A DNA stretch of 64,000 nucleotides from Panicum virgatum (GCF_016808335.1 NC_053142.1:49595992-49659991), one strand, 5' to 3'. Positions 46,451-58,505 are shown, numbered from the stretch's first letter. Made by a program: numbers and translations. Notes: generated from the sequence alone by a model not told the origin.

Positions 46451-46806
46451 GGGCCTGTTTAGTTCATTTTGCAAAATTTTTTTGCAAAGGAATCTTGGTC
46501 ATCTGAAGTACTAAATGAAGTCTATTTGCAAAACTTTTTGCATAGATGAGTTGTAAATCGCGAGACGAATCTAATGATGCTAATTAATCCATGATTAATT
46601 AATAACTAGCGGATGGTTACTGTAGCATCACTGTTGCAAATCATGGATTAAGTAGACTCATTAGAATCGTCTCGCGATTTACAGCCCATCCATACAAAAA
46701 GTTTTGTAAATAGACTTCATTTAGTACTTCAAATTAGTAAGATTCATTCGCAAAATAATACGTTTACGACATTTTTGCGTTTACAGGTAAAGAACTAAAC
46801 ATGGCC
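46451..46806. mobile_element. Tourist-like MITE (family 1, copy B)
   Basis: Ends GGGCCTGTTTAGTTC and GAACTAAACATGGCC are flanked by TTT on both sides (46448-46450 and 46807-46809). The 356-bp body is closely related to the element at 1628-1948. It lies about 1.7 kb upstream of the FPP start codon. Confidence 0.82.
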
Positions 46807-46809
46807 TTT

Positions 46810-48476
46810 ATTTGCCAGGTAGCTCCCACAACAAGAGCTTTGTTCTTATACCCGCCTCACCTTTCCTGTTTTCTCCCTACCATCCACCTTTGTGTCCTTG
46901 TCCTCATCTCCCCTTCTCCTTCATAGGATGCTGTCACAGCCTCACAGGGGCGCAGTCACTCAGCGGCAGCTCATTGTTGGTGAGCTGCAGCACAGCCACT
47001 CCACTACTCACTGTCACCGGCCGGAGGTCAGTTCAGCACTTCATCTCAGCTGCCTTTTTTGAATCTTTCTTCCTTCTATGCTACTCTTGTCCCTTTGGAT
47101 CTTGTCGGTGTGCATGGAGTGCGGTGAGCGCGCTCTCCATCTTCGTTGTTTGGTGGTTGTGAAAACGATGGGGGAAATCTGGTGCCTGATGGAGAATTCG
47201 GGGGGATGGGGCTTGTAGATGGTGATGTTTTTGGCTTAATTGCTTCACTGTACTTGCATTGCATATTTGCATGCATGCCAAAGACCCTGCTGTCTTTGTG
47301 CTGCTTAACAATTGAGCCCTCACTGCTCTGTTTCTTGCTAGATTTTGGGTGAGACTGTGTTGCTGTACGGCTGTACCATTGTTCTTCTTCTACTTCGAAG
47401 CAGAGACTGTCCAGTGCATAGAATTTTTTCCCACTTCTTGCTGGGGGCCTCCTCATCCCCCTCCTTGCGCGTAGTGAAGTTCTTTGCCTGGAACTTTGGT
47501 GCAGCCAATTCTCAGTGAGAGGTAGAGTACAGATAGTGCCATGCTGTCCCCAGCTCTCAATCAACTTGACTGCTTTGTTCGCACTCCACTGCATTGGCCT
47601 TTAAGATTTGTATTAGGTTGTTGGAAAGAGTACTTGCGTTAGGTGCGATTCTTACTGCATTACAGCTGCAATTCTGTCCAGAACCATTTTTATTCACACT
47701 TTAGGAGAAGCATATCTTTATTATATGCTAGTGCTTACAGTACCTTTAGTTCTTTTGACATTGGAGACGTCGTAGTTTGTGTCACATAAATGTTTCATGT
47801 ACCTACCTACCAGTGTTGGAAACTTCATTTGTTGGGTTGGTCTCAACTTGGTAAGCTAAATGACAGAAAGCTGACCACTAGTAGAGTTCATGCAGAACCT
47901 GAATTAGTTGGCTGATTTTGTTCTTAAAAAATATCTTTTGCGGTGGCTGGTGGGTGTACTAGGGATGGACTGAACCAACCTTATAATCCTTCTGTTTCTC
48001 TTTTAGTTGAGCATCACTTTCTGTATATAAAAAAATCATATACCAGTTGCAAAGAAACTGTCAGCTATGATGAGTGGTTTAGGTAATGAGAACAACAATT
48101 ATCTAACTAGTAAAGTTAATTGATAAGTTGACCAAGGATTGTTTCTTAACATAGTGCATAATGGTGATGGAATCAAATAAGTTATGGATGAAGGATATAA
48201 TGCTCACTACAAGAAACAACATGAGACATGTGTTCTCATTTAACACTGAAGATATACAGTTTCTATATTTTATTGTGCAAAGAGAACCTGATAATTAATT
48301 GTATCTGATATGTATCATGTTGAACTATCTTGCTAAGTAGCAGCCCTAGAAGATGTTCTACCTGTATCCACCCTAAAACAGTACTTCCTGTAGAGCTTAC
48401 ATTGCATCTATTGATTTTTTTGTTGCCAGGGAAATTTTCACATAGTTGAGTACTGACAGATATAAAGTATCCATCG
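46810..48476. promoter_or_regulatory. Probable 5' region of the FPP gene
   Basis: The region is CT-rich at 46845-46925. TTGCCAG at 48424-48430, followed by a leader to the start codon, looks like the acceptor of an intron in the 5' untranslated region. The first exon is not identified. The 172-residue minus-strand open frame at 47076-47594 resembles no protein I know and is not called. Confidence 0.4.
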
Positions 48477-51400
48477 ATGGATCATAAGACATGGCTCTGG
48501 AGAAAGAAATCAACAGAGAGGGAGCTGGAGGTATACCATCTGCACTTCTTAAAACTAACAAGTTCATATAAAATTGTTAGATTCTTATTTCTAACATCAA
48601 TTTTTCTTCCATGCAGAAGGAGAAGGTTGTATTATTAGAGAAATCATTGCAAGACTTAAATGGACAACTTTCATTTGCTCGGGCTGAGTGCATTGAGAAG
48701 GGTGGTATTTTAGCTAAACAGGCAAAAGTAGCTGAAGAAGCCATACTAGGTATTACTATGGCCATAAATATTTTTACCTATGGCCTGCCACTAAAAAGAA
48801 ATTGTATGTGCATACGTCAGAAACTGTTTTTACTCAGTCTTTGAATTTCTAATTGATACTAGGTTGGGAGAGAGCCGAGGCTGAGGCACTAGCTCTCAAG
48901 ACACAACTTGATGATACACTAGATGAAAAAACTGCAATGGACCAGAGGATTTGTCAGCTTGATGAGGCTCTAAATGTTGCAATGGTAGAGAGGGACTCAT
49001 TAATAAAGGAGTCAGCTCAAATGATTTCTTTTGAACAAGACAAAGTTCAGAAGCTGGAAGAAAATTTAGTGGATAAAATAAACATAATTGCTAGCTTAGA
49101 TGCCGAGAATGACAAACTTTCTGAAGGTCTGTTAGTGAAAGAGAACATCATCTCAGAGCTAATTGAGTCAAAGCGAATAATAGAATCAAAGTTCGAGGAC
49201 CTTGCAGTAAAGCTAGAGTCATCTGAAAGATCAAATTCTTCACTTAGATATGAGGTTTGCATGCTGCAGAAGCAACTTGAAATTCGTAGCGAGGAAAGGA
49301 AATTTAGTCTCAAATCTGCTGATGCTGCGCACAAACAACACCTTGAGAACGTAAAGAAGATAACCAAGCTTGAATCAGAATGTCAGAGATTGCGTTCAAT
49401 GGTACGTAAAAGGCTACCAGGTCCTGCTGCCATTGCCAAAATGAGAAGTGAAGTTGAAACAGTGGGTAGCGACACAGCAATCGCAAGGGCGAGAAAGTTG
49501 AATTCTGTGACATCACAGAACCCAGGTGTTTCAGTACAGAACTCCCATGATGCATCACCTGTAAATTCACCATTACTTGCAAGGCTACACGCGATTGAAG
49601 TTGAAAACAAGGCCATAAATGAATCTCTTTCTAGGAAGGATAGTGAGCTTCAGTTTTCTCGGACTATGCTTGCTCGCACAACTTCCAAACTTTCCCAAGC
49701 TGAAGCCCAGCTTGAAGAATTATCGAGAGGTCGATCTGCTGCGGAATTGGTAAAAGGTAGCCCTACACTGGTTGAAAATCCTCTTTCATCCATCTCTGAG
49801 GATGTCTGCAATGAAGATAATGTCAGCTGTTCAGGCTCATGGGCATCAGCCTTATTGTCTGAACTGGAACACTTAAAGAAGGGGAAATTCACAGCACATT
49901 CAAGTAAGAGCACAGGAGTATCAGACATGAGTTTCATGGATGACTTTGCAGAGATTGAAAAGCTAGCATCGGAATGTAATGATAAACCTGTGGAACCATT
50001 TGGTTCAAAGAGAGAGGTCGTGGAGTCATCAGGAAAAGAGATAGTTCCAGTTGATGTCCCGACTGGAGCAACTGATCAAATTCGCCAACCTAAGATTGAG
50101 AAGGCTGTCCTGAAGTTGATTGAACTTATTGAGGGAGTTATTCAAAGATCATCAAAGGATTGTAGTAGCACAGTTGTGTTATCTGGCAGTGATGAGGATA
50201 ATGGCCAGGGAACACTGTCGGGCTACGTTGCTCGTGCATTCTTGTGGAATACGTCTGAACTTACTTCTGTACTGCAAAACTTTGTCTTTGTATGCAATGA
50301 GCTTCTGTATGGAAGTACTGATGTTGAAAGCTTTGTTAATGACCTCCAACTCACATTAGATTGGATAATCAACCACTGCTTCTCACTTCGAGATGTATCA
50401 GACATGAAGGAAGCAATTATGAAGCATTTGGAGTTAAACAACAGCGATGGACTTGAAATTGTTGCAGTAACCAGGCACACTGGAATCCATACAGCAGATG
50501 AGCCTAGAGTGCAGGAGAATGTTCAGATGCTGTTATTACCCGACTTAAGTTGTATAAATATTGGAACTAAAGTTGATGTTAGCACACAGAAAACAGGTAA
50601 TGAAGTAGCAGTCTCCAAATTTCAGGGGATAGAGGAAAAATCTTCAACTTTGCAGGCAGAACTTAACGAGTTGAATGAATCTGGAAAAATGAATGAATGT
50701 AGCACACATAAGGGCAAGCAAGAGGGGGTTAGTTGTCTTGAATCCAAACATCAGCTTGAATGGTAATTCTTTTTCAGCCCTGTCCTTTCATAGTTGATAA
50801 TATTCTGTCTGACAAAAGTTATTTTGCTAGCAGTTGCCCTGCTAAAGAAGGCTCAAAAAATGTCGCTGAGAATGACGAGAAGCATCTGCAGATGGTGAGA
50901 TCCTTAGGACCTTTCTTGTCCTTATCATTTCCCAGAAAGAAGTTGGCACTTCAGGTTGTATGTGACGAAGAACATTCTAGATGTCCAAATTAGTATCTCA
51001 ACTGTAAAATTAAGCAATATAATATGCATTTCTTTTTTCCACCAGAAAAGCTCAGTTTCTTTATCCAAATGACTAACTGAACTTTAAAACTAGTGCATTT
51101 TCTAACTGTACCTTAAAAATCTTTGTGTCACAGCAGCTGGAGATCTCAACGGCATCAGAGAAGCTGATTGAGTGCCGGCAGACAATATTAAACCTGGGGA
51201 AACAACTGAAGGCGTTGGCATCTCCAAAGGATGCGGTCCTCTTCGACCAGGTGCTCCAGACTGCAGCTCGGTCTGAGCGGAAACCCCGATCGCAATCACT
51301 AAGCGAGATGCTATCCATGGAGGATGGTGGATTATATGACCCAAGCTCCCCCAAAACCAAGGAGATCATCTGTACTGAACCAAGGGCGTCAAGTGAAAGA

Positions 51401-51652
51401 AACCTTTCTGCCGACGAGGGAGATGGTGGTTCTGCTGCAGCATGTTGTTCCTCGCACCCAATGCCAGTGGCACAACCCATAAAGCAGGCTTGCAGGGTGA
51501 ATGGAACCTGCAAAGGCGAAGCTGATGTGAAGGTAGTAACACTTGCCGTTGTCCCGAGAAAGCAGAAGGGAAACAGCAGCTTGCTGAAGAGGATTCTTAC
51601 GGGGAGGAGGAAGGAGGCCATGGCCAAGCCACAGGTGGTACTGAGTTCTTAA
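48477..51652 (+). CDS. FPP: Filament-like plant protein (coiled-coil FPP family)
   Basis: Five exons: 48477-48530, 48617-48749, 48863-50762, 50831-50894, 51134-51652. All introns are GT-AG, and the join is in frame for 889 residues. The start is set by the family's N-terminal signature MDHKTWLWRKKSTERELE, most of it on a 54-nt first exon missed by a simple open-frame search. Next comes a long heptad-rich coiled coil (about residues 19-260: 'LEKSLQDLNGQL', 'AKVAEEAILGWERAEAEALALK'). The middle is acidic and less ordered, with a helical stretch ('KIEKAVLKLIELIEGV', 'LQLTLDWIINHCFSL'). The C-terminus has another coiled coil ('LEISTASEKLIECRQTIL'), 'LSEMLSMED' near residue 774 and a basic tail. 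FPPs are plant-specific structural proteins, some linked to microtubules or membranes; this one's role is unknown. Polyadenylation signal at 51757. Confidence 0.93.
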
Positions 51653-51756
51653 CTGACAGAAGGGTGGGAGCCCTGGACACGGCAAGTCTTTCTTTCAGGT
51701 GTAAATTAAGTGTGTTCGTTTGCGTGTGTAGCCGTGTTCAGGCCAGTGAGATTAGT

Positions 51757-51762
51757 AATAAA
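51757..51762 (+). promoter_or_regulatory. Polyadenylation signal of FPP
   Basis: AATAAA lies 105 nt after the FPP stop codon in a T/G-rich context, a normal distance for a plant 3' end. Confidence 0.6.
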
Positions 51763-54717
51763 GTTGCTGTGTGTTGTGTATATGCTGTATGGATTAGTGT
51801 GGTACGTGACACAGCGCTCATCGTGACATTGTTTTCATAAGACTACCTGCTTGTGTGTTCTGGGGGGTTTCTTATCAAGCGTCTGAAATTTTCAAAAAGC
51901 CGGAGGGTGTTGAATTTTGCTCATTGGCACTTGGCAGGTCGAGAGAGCATTTTTTTTTGAACCTGGTCGAGGGAGCAATTTTTGTGGCTGGTATCCTGGT
52001 TCTCGGTTTCTTTTGGTGGATACCTGTATGGCTGTATCTGTTGTCATAGTATTTTAGAAGGCCAGAATCTTGCTAAGGTTATAGACTTAATAGTGCCCTG
52101 TTTTTCTACTTCGTGGCAGTTGATTGTTTGCTCTTATACAGACCATCCTGACGCTAGCGGTCCAGCCACCCATCACCATGCCCAGCCTAACCAAATGTCT
52201 GACTACTTTTCAGAAAAGGTATCCGACTCAAGGACAAAGTCTGATTCAAATGCTCATGTCAAACGTCTTCAATTATGTTTACCCTGGCCTCACCAAACGA
52301 AAAAAATACATTAGTCTACAAAACAAGCGGTTTGAATTCCTTATTCTGTCTTTGCCTAAGTTCTAGCTGTCCTTTCTCCGAAGATGAACGCTAAGAGCAG
52401 CTTGACTGTTTCCTGACGCAGTGAAGTTGTCTAGCGCATAAATTGACCTGGTGATTACTTACACCTGAAATTCAGTTTTTGGACTTACTTTGCACAGGTT
52501 GAAGGGGCTTTATGGTCATCTATCAGTTCGGTAAGACAGCACAAGTAGTCCCTGCAAGTTTATTATGGTCACGGGCCAGAGTTTAGAAAATTTCACTGAA
52601 TCTTTTCAGGAGAGAACAAGGCTGGGAGACATAAATCCTAAGCTGTTCAAAAGAGTAATGCCTTGGTCTTAGTCTCGTTATTACCTCTTTTTTTATTCCA
52701 ATTTCGGCTAATTATTACCAACTATCAAAACCAACATTTTGTTTCTGCGCACATATCAGTAGTCATCATTTACTAATCCGTAGAACATGTAAGGATCGTA
52801 ACGGTTGTGTGGCAACAAGTCCTGACTCCTGAAACTTTCACCTGAACACGGGCACCCTGCCATCGGCGCGGCGGCACCTCACGAGATGGTCACGGGCACC
52901 ACCGCCAGCGCAAGCAGCAGCTGCCAGCGGCCATGCCATGCCGTGACCCCCGCCGGCTTGCTTGCTTTCTCCCCGGCGGCCCCCCCGGCTGTGGCGCTGG
53001 CCGCCGCCTGGCCTGACCTGCGCGCGAGCGTCGTTTTCCAAGCGCACGTCCAGTCCGTGCGCGCCTTTGCAAAAGCCATGGCGCGGCCGCCACTGCGGGG
53101 GAGTCTCGGTAAAGAGCGACAAAAGCGCGCCGCGCTTGCTTGCACGCGCCCCTCTCTGCTCTCTCCCTTCACCGTCCCCCAGCTCGCGCCGTGCCGTCCC
53201 CTCCGCTACGGCCGGCCGCGGCGTGGGCGTGGGCTCCCCGGCCGGCCCCGTCCGGTTGGGCGATCCATGGCATATTGGCATGCCTCGCCTGCTGCTGGGG
53301 ACTGGACTTGGGTCTGATCTGATCGTCTTTTTTTCAGCGTGCGATGGCCTGGCCCGCGCTGATACCTCCTGATGCCGTGTCCACCAACGGTTTCGCCACC
53401 TTTTCCGCTCGTCCGCGTCGGCCATTTCCAGGCCACCGGATTGTGCACAAGTACTAGCTGGGAAAGAAAGAAATTCTGCACGCCATGACCGAGAGTTCGA
53501 TCAACTCCTCCATGTATTTTGTTCTTCACCTGCACTGAACAGCAGAGATACATGACCATTGCGCGGTGTACGCCTCTGGTCATGTATGTTTCTTCTTCTG
53601 CTGCTAGCTAGCTAGCCAGTGGTACTGGTACATGCATGGTGCCTGTCATATAGGAGTATACTACACGCACGGCGTACGAAGCTCCGACCAAGTCAGTATG
53701 ATTGGCGTCAGAGAGCATGTTTCAGTAGTCAGGCAATCATCACCATGATGTCATGGGTACACCGCATGTTTAAAGCAGGCAAGCAGGGGAGCCGAGGAAC
53801 GTATAAAGCTGGAGCCGAAGGCCTCGAGTCAGGCCTGATGGGTATAATTGCCTCATAAAGCCTGAACTTGCGTCGGCTACAAGCTTATACAGAAATCATT
53901 TAATTTGCATGGAGGAACAGGATCGATCGGTCGTCTGGCCTACAACTTCTTAATTGCCTCTTGTAAGTGTCGTGTAATAAGCAATGCATTTGTTGCATAA
54001 TACACACCTTGCTCATTTTTTTGTATTGTCAATTACATTATTAGCAGTGTCGATCTGTCGTGCAAGTTGTTTTTCTGCTCTTGACAGTGCTTGTTCGCAT
54101 GCATGCATGATAACGCTTACCAACTCTACTCTGGCCTTACCAGACATACTTATCTTGTGAATGCTACCTACAATAATCTATAGTCTACAAACCCTGCTAA
54201 ATGCCTAAATGGGATGCGTGCTCTCTGCCGTAGCTCTTGGCTCTTTACGCAACACGCGGCCGGATTACACGCACTTTGTTCCACGTGTTCATACTTGATA
54301 CAGCTTGACAATCATAGTGAAACCCTATTTTATATTAGACTCGTGTCCTTGTTAGTAGTGATCTTGTGGTGTGTGGCCAACCAAAGATAGTAGTGACTTG
54401 TGGTGTTGTGGTGATCTTTGTTAGCAGAATGGGATTACATTCCCTAGACTAGAAGTAGCATCACCTACCCTAATTGGTCTCCTTGTCTCGAGCAGCAGCA
54501 TGCAGTAGTTTGAACAAATCAAAGGTACTATTGGGGTAGTAACTGGTTACTTTTTGAGCACTCACGGGGACAAGGAAGCCCACGCAGGTCTAAGCAATCC
54601 AAGCATGTCCACACTACAATACAAAGCACACGTGGATGCAACGACTAAATTTTGACGACGATGAACAGCAACCCGATCCGGGAGACTATGCATGCATATT
54701 ATTGCAAGGAGACACTG
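51763..54717. other. Intergenic DNA between convergent FPP and WOX4
   Basis: No gene supported. A GC-rich patch at 52850-53330 is open on both strands with low-complexity translations. Because FPP and WOX4 point toward each other, this stretch holds two 3' flanks and no expected promoter. Confidence 0.5.
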
Positions 54718-55689
54718 TTAATTAGCTTTCCCCTGAGGACGCAGCGGGAAGAGTTCCAGGGTCACATCGTCGGTGCAGTCGGCTACTACCTCCGTCGTCG
54801 TCGTGACATCGCCATGAACGTCACCCCAGGTCCTGCACCTCCGCCGCTTGCGGCTCGATGCATCTTCAGAAGACGCTTCCTCCTTCTTCCTCAATCCATC
54901 CTGCATTAGAATTTATGAACACATGGACGATGAATACTGTTCACTGCATCTGCTAAATCATGCATACGCATGCAAGGCTGCCATGGACGATTAGAATTAC
55001 TTTGGTTTCAGCTGCAGGTAGAGATGATAAAGTAGTGGTGGTGCTGAGGGTGAGGAGGGCGGCGCGCTTCTGCTTCTGCCGCTCGCGGGCCTTGTGGTTC
55101 TGGAACCAGTAGAAGACGTTCTTGCCCTCGATCCGGCCGTACTTGCCGAGCTCCTCCGTGATCTGCTCGATCTGGAACGAGTTGGGCGTGCGCATCCCGC
55201 CGCGGTACAGCATCTCCAGCACCTTTATCTGATCCGGCGACGGGTTCCATCGCGTCGTGCCAGACGCCGGCACCTGCAGCAGCTTATTGCAGCACAAAGC
55301 AATAAGATCATCATCTGTTAGCTTACTAGCTGCAGAGATCGATCGAGTCAGTGATGCATGACCAGCTGATAATATAACACTGCACCTTGTCGATCTACTA
55401 CTAGCTAGCAAGCTAGCACAAAGTTATTGGTTTATCCTAATTAACTAACCGTGCAGTGGAGCAGCCTCGCAGCATTTCTGACACGAGCGAACTCGGGCAG
55501 GACGACCATCTTCCTCGCTTCAGGGAACGAGATCTTGGGCGCGAGCGGGCGCAAGCAATGGAGGGCGCCCAAGGGGGTAGTAGCAGATGAGCTGAGAGAC
55601 GAGGATGAGATGGATGGCGGAGACGACGACGGCGACGGCGAGGCCGGTTTGTCAAAATAAGCCACACCATGGAAGTGGTGAAGCCTCAT
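54718..55689 (-). CDS. WOX4: WUSCHEL-related homeobox transcription factor WOX4
   Basis: Three exons on the minus strand: 55450-55689, 55001-55273, 54718-54900. Introns are GT-AG and the join gives 231 residues, close to rice WOX4 as I recall it (about 236). The N-terminus [12 protein letters not shown] and '[17 protein letters not shown]' are WOX4-specific. The WOX homeodomain spans about 86-150 ('[20 protein letters not shown]' to '[19 protein letters not shown]'), with the extra loop residues that set WOX apart from other homeodomains. The WUS box TLELFPL is at 218-224, placing the protein in the WUS clade. WOX4 is a nuclear regulator that maintains vascular cambium/procambium and, in rice, meristem and leaf vascular differentiation under CLE-peptide signalling. 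The exon 2 acceptor could alternatively lie a few codons upstream (after AATAAG), since rice has a slightly longer junction. Confidence 0.95.
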
Positions 55690-55763
55690 GGTTCAATTTT
55701 ATAAACTCTCTTTACTTTAATTGTTGGATTCAAATGGAAAGCTGGGGAGGGAGCTACTACTTA

Positions 55764-55769
55764 CTACAT
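55764..55769 (-). promoter_or_regulatory. Start-stop ATGTAG in the WOX4 leader
   Basis: On the minus strand ATG is followed directly by TAG, about 80 nt before the WOX4 start codon and just downstream of the position expected for transcription start. Such minimal upstream ORFs can stall ribosomes. Effect and transcription are inferred, not shown. Confidence 0.35.
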
Positions 55770-55814
55770 ACTAGGGCTCGCTAGGTGAGAAAGAGTCCCA
55801 GCGTCCTTGCGTGT

Positions 55815-55821
55815 TTATATA
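55815..55821 (-). promoter_or_regulatory. TATA box of WOX4
   Basis: TATATAA on the minus strand lies 126-132 bp upstream of the WOX4 start codon. This predicts transcription starting near 55785 and a leader of about 95 nt. Confidence 0.65.
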
Positions 55822-57152
55822 TGGGGAGACCGGAGGCGATCGATGGATAAAGGGTGCCAAGGGTTTGAGTGCTTGTGCGATCGAGATCGAGGCAACAGTC
55901 GAAAGGCGTGCTCGACTGCTCATCTCATGGGGAGCGACAGGGTATGTGGAGATATTGGTGGTGGGATGGGAGGGCGTCAGCATTGGTGAATCGCAATCAT
56001 CGTCAGAGCTAGCCACGAAAAGCAGGCGCAGTAATAAAGGTGAAAAGGTAAAAATTCTCGCATGGTGCATCTCTCCTTTCACCTTTCTTGTCGAAATTCA
56101 TGGCGATTGACAAGGAATAGATGGGGGAGAATATCGGTTCTCCTCTCTGTACGTTTGCATGCTGTTAAAGCAAATTTGAATCCAGCCTAGACCTACGTCG
56201 TCAGTTAATATATAATCTTCACCTGGCTAGAGAGTATTCACGGTGTTATCAGATCACACGACAGATAGCTTTTTATTACCTCTAGAAGTAATCAAAATGA
56301 CTGCTGATCAGAACACAGCTAGAAAGTTCCATGTTACCTGTGTTCAGTAACCTTTATTATGCATGCATATACTGCTTGTTATCATGCAGTTGAGATATTC
56401 TGTAAAATTTGGGGGTTCATAATACAACCAACCTTCTACTGAGTTATTACTCTTCTTCTAACAATTAGTGACCTTATGCATGTATATCTCTTCATCTGAG
56501 AATAATTATCTGCACGATCAGAGTTCAGTAACCTTATGCGTGTATATAAATACTCAACTCTGATGCCCTAACCTGGGTGTTTAACAGCTTGTCATGCTGT
56601 TGATCTTAGTAGTAATAAGTTTTGAGATTTACAAAGCGACCAAGTAATTAACTTAGCAAACCTTCATCCGACAATTGGTAACCTCTATAGCTTACTTGCC
56701 GTCTACTCAATAATCTGTGCATGCATGATGCTGTCGATCGTGCGTTAGCTCTCTCTCTAGTCTGCAAAAAACCTGCACTCCATCTGCATGATGATCGATC
56801 GCGCATCACATACCAGATAAAGGCCAGCAAAGAGCGAGACGCGCGCGTATCCTTGGCCACAATCTGCAAGATTGGTTTTGCCATGCCTACGTGTAGCTAG
56901 CTAGCTACCGGCAGAGGCCTAGACCATCACCCCCTCCATATGAACCCAGACCCAAGACAGAAGGGCCGGGCATCATCAGTGAGTGAAGCTGCAACATGCA
57001 TGCTGATATATGATTGGAGAAAGCATGCATGCAGACGAAAGCGAGAACCGGCATGATGCATGGATGCAGAGGTTGACCTCGGAGTTAGCGCCGCCATCCG
57101 CCGTTGAACCTGGAACAGGATACTGCGCATGAACAGCCGGCCGCCATATAAT
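55822..57152. promoter_or_regulatory. Upstream region of WOX4
   Basis: Promoter-side DNA of WOX4 with no gene of its own. It is rich in GCATGCATGC words (about 56340, 56712, 57000-57060), which are RY-like motifs, but their function here is not established. Confidence 0.4.
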
Positions 57153-57302
57153 CACCGTGTTCGGCAGGCTGGAGCTGGAGACTGGAGCTGGAGTGGTGTG
57201 AGAGAAAAATACTGTTACCTGGCTGGTGGCTGGAGGCTGGAGCTGGAGTGGTGTGGTGTGAGAGTGAAATACTATAGGGCTGGAGACCAGCCGAACACGG
57301 TG
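57153..57302. mobile_element. Fold-back MITE, CACCGTGTTCGGC family, copy B
   Basis: Inverted ends CACCGTGTTCGGCaG and GCCGAACACGGTG enclose 150 bp with 'ggctggagctggag' words. It is the opposite orientation of copy A at 45800. Only 7 bp separate it from the next MITE. Confidence 0.82.
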
Positions 57303-57309
57303 AGTATAA

Positions 57310-57512
57310 GGGCGTCCGCAGTGGTTGACGATTTAGCGGGCGATTTGATTATTTTAATCGATAAACAGTGACAGCACAGTACTCGTCGCTAGCTCTTGCA
57401 CAGTCGCCGATGCCGCTCGCTCTCACGCGCGTGCGTCCCGAGCACCTGCTGCCCTCCTCTCTCTCTCTCCTCCAAATTGCCGGCCCAACTCACCAGACCA
57501 CTGTGGACGCCC
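57310..57512. mobile_element. Small MITE, GGGCGTCCGC family, copy B
   Basis: Ends GGGCGTCCGCAGTGG and CCACTGTGGACGCCC are flanked by TAA (57307-57309 and 57513-57515). Length 203 bp, non-coding. It is related to 19352-19496 by its ends and has a different interior. Confidence 0.86.
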
Positions 57513-57924
57513 TAAGAAAAAAAAAAGAGCAGAAGGAAGCATCAGGTGGGGAGGGAGAAAACCCACCCGATCCCTAGATAGCTAGCTAATGACGCATCAC
57601 TGCAGGCAACGGCAACGGCAACGGCAACGCGCATCATTCTCCGGCGAAAGTTGCCCAGGAAAACGAGGGGCGTGCTTAGGGCAGCTCCAGTGGCGAGTCG
57701 AATCCTCGAGGAGAGAGAGAGCCACGTAGCCAAAAATCACGAGTCGACTCCTGCCATCCGCACGTTCCTCTAGTGGCGAGTCGAATCCTCGAGGGCTTCG
57801 TCTCCGCTCGTTCCTCCCCGGGTCCGCCATCCGCGGCGACGGGTCTCGGGCGAGCGCGGCGGAGCTCTTCCTCATCGAGAAGGCCACGCCTCAACCTTGT
57901 GCGGACGCGGGTGGCGTCAATCGC

Positions 57925-58110
57925 GGGCACACAAACCCTCGCAAGCGCGGCGGCGGGGGCTCACGCGAGCGCAGCGGTGGGCCTCGCGAGCGCGGCGGCG
58001 GGGACTCGGCGAGTCCGGCGGCGGGGGCTCGCGAGCGTGGCGGCGGGGGCTCGGCGAGTCCGGCGGCGGGGCCTCGGCGAGCGCTGCGGCGGGGCCTCGG
58101 CGAGTCCGAC
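57925..58110. repeat. GC-rich minisatellite 'gcgagcgcggcggcgggg'
   Basis: About eight degenerate units of 18-24 bp combine 'gcgagcgcggcggcgggg' and 'ctcggcgagtccggcggcgggg'. The run makes every frame open on both strands and explains the long shadow open frames here. Confidence 0.75.
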
Positions 58111-58364
58111 GGACCTCGTTTCCTCCGCCTCTCTTTCTCCGTTTCCTTCTCCACTGATTTTCTTCCCATCGCTAGCTAGCGATTGCTTCTTCGAGCTAGC
58201 CTCGACCGCATCGGAGATCCGTGAGCCGATGGCCAGAGCGCCGCGGCGGAGGCTCAGGTGAGCGTGGCAACGAGGATCCTCCGGCGACGCCATGGCGGAG
58301 GCTTAGCCTGGTAGCCCGGCGACGAGCAAGAGACGAGAAGGCCGAACAGCGCGGCGTCGGAGGC

Positions 58365-58505
58365 TCCGGCGAGCTCGGCGACGAGGAGGCCAGGGAGCGC
58401 GGAGGCGGCGGCTCTAGCGAGCTCAGCGACGAGGAGGCCAGGGAGCGCGGAGGCGGCGGCTCTGGCGAGCTCGGTGACGAGGACGACGGCGAGCGCGGCG
58501 GCGAA
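58365..58505 (+). repeat. 48-bp tandem repeat (16 codons), three copies
   Basis: Three consecutive copies of a 48-bp unit keep one frame open and would read SGELGDEEARERGGGG-like repeats, the third copy diverged. The frame (58221-58517) is not otherwise recognisable. It may be captured exon sequence or chance in GC-rich DNA. Confidence 0.8.

Noticed and set aside
47076..47594. 172-residue minus-strand open frame upstream of FPP
   Set aside because: No known family, composition not gene-like, and it lies in the likely leader/promoter region of a plus-strand gene.
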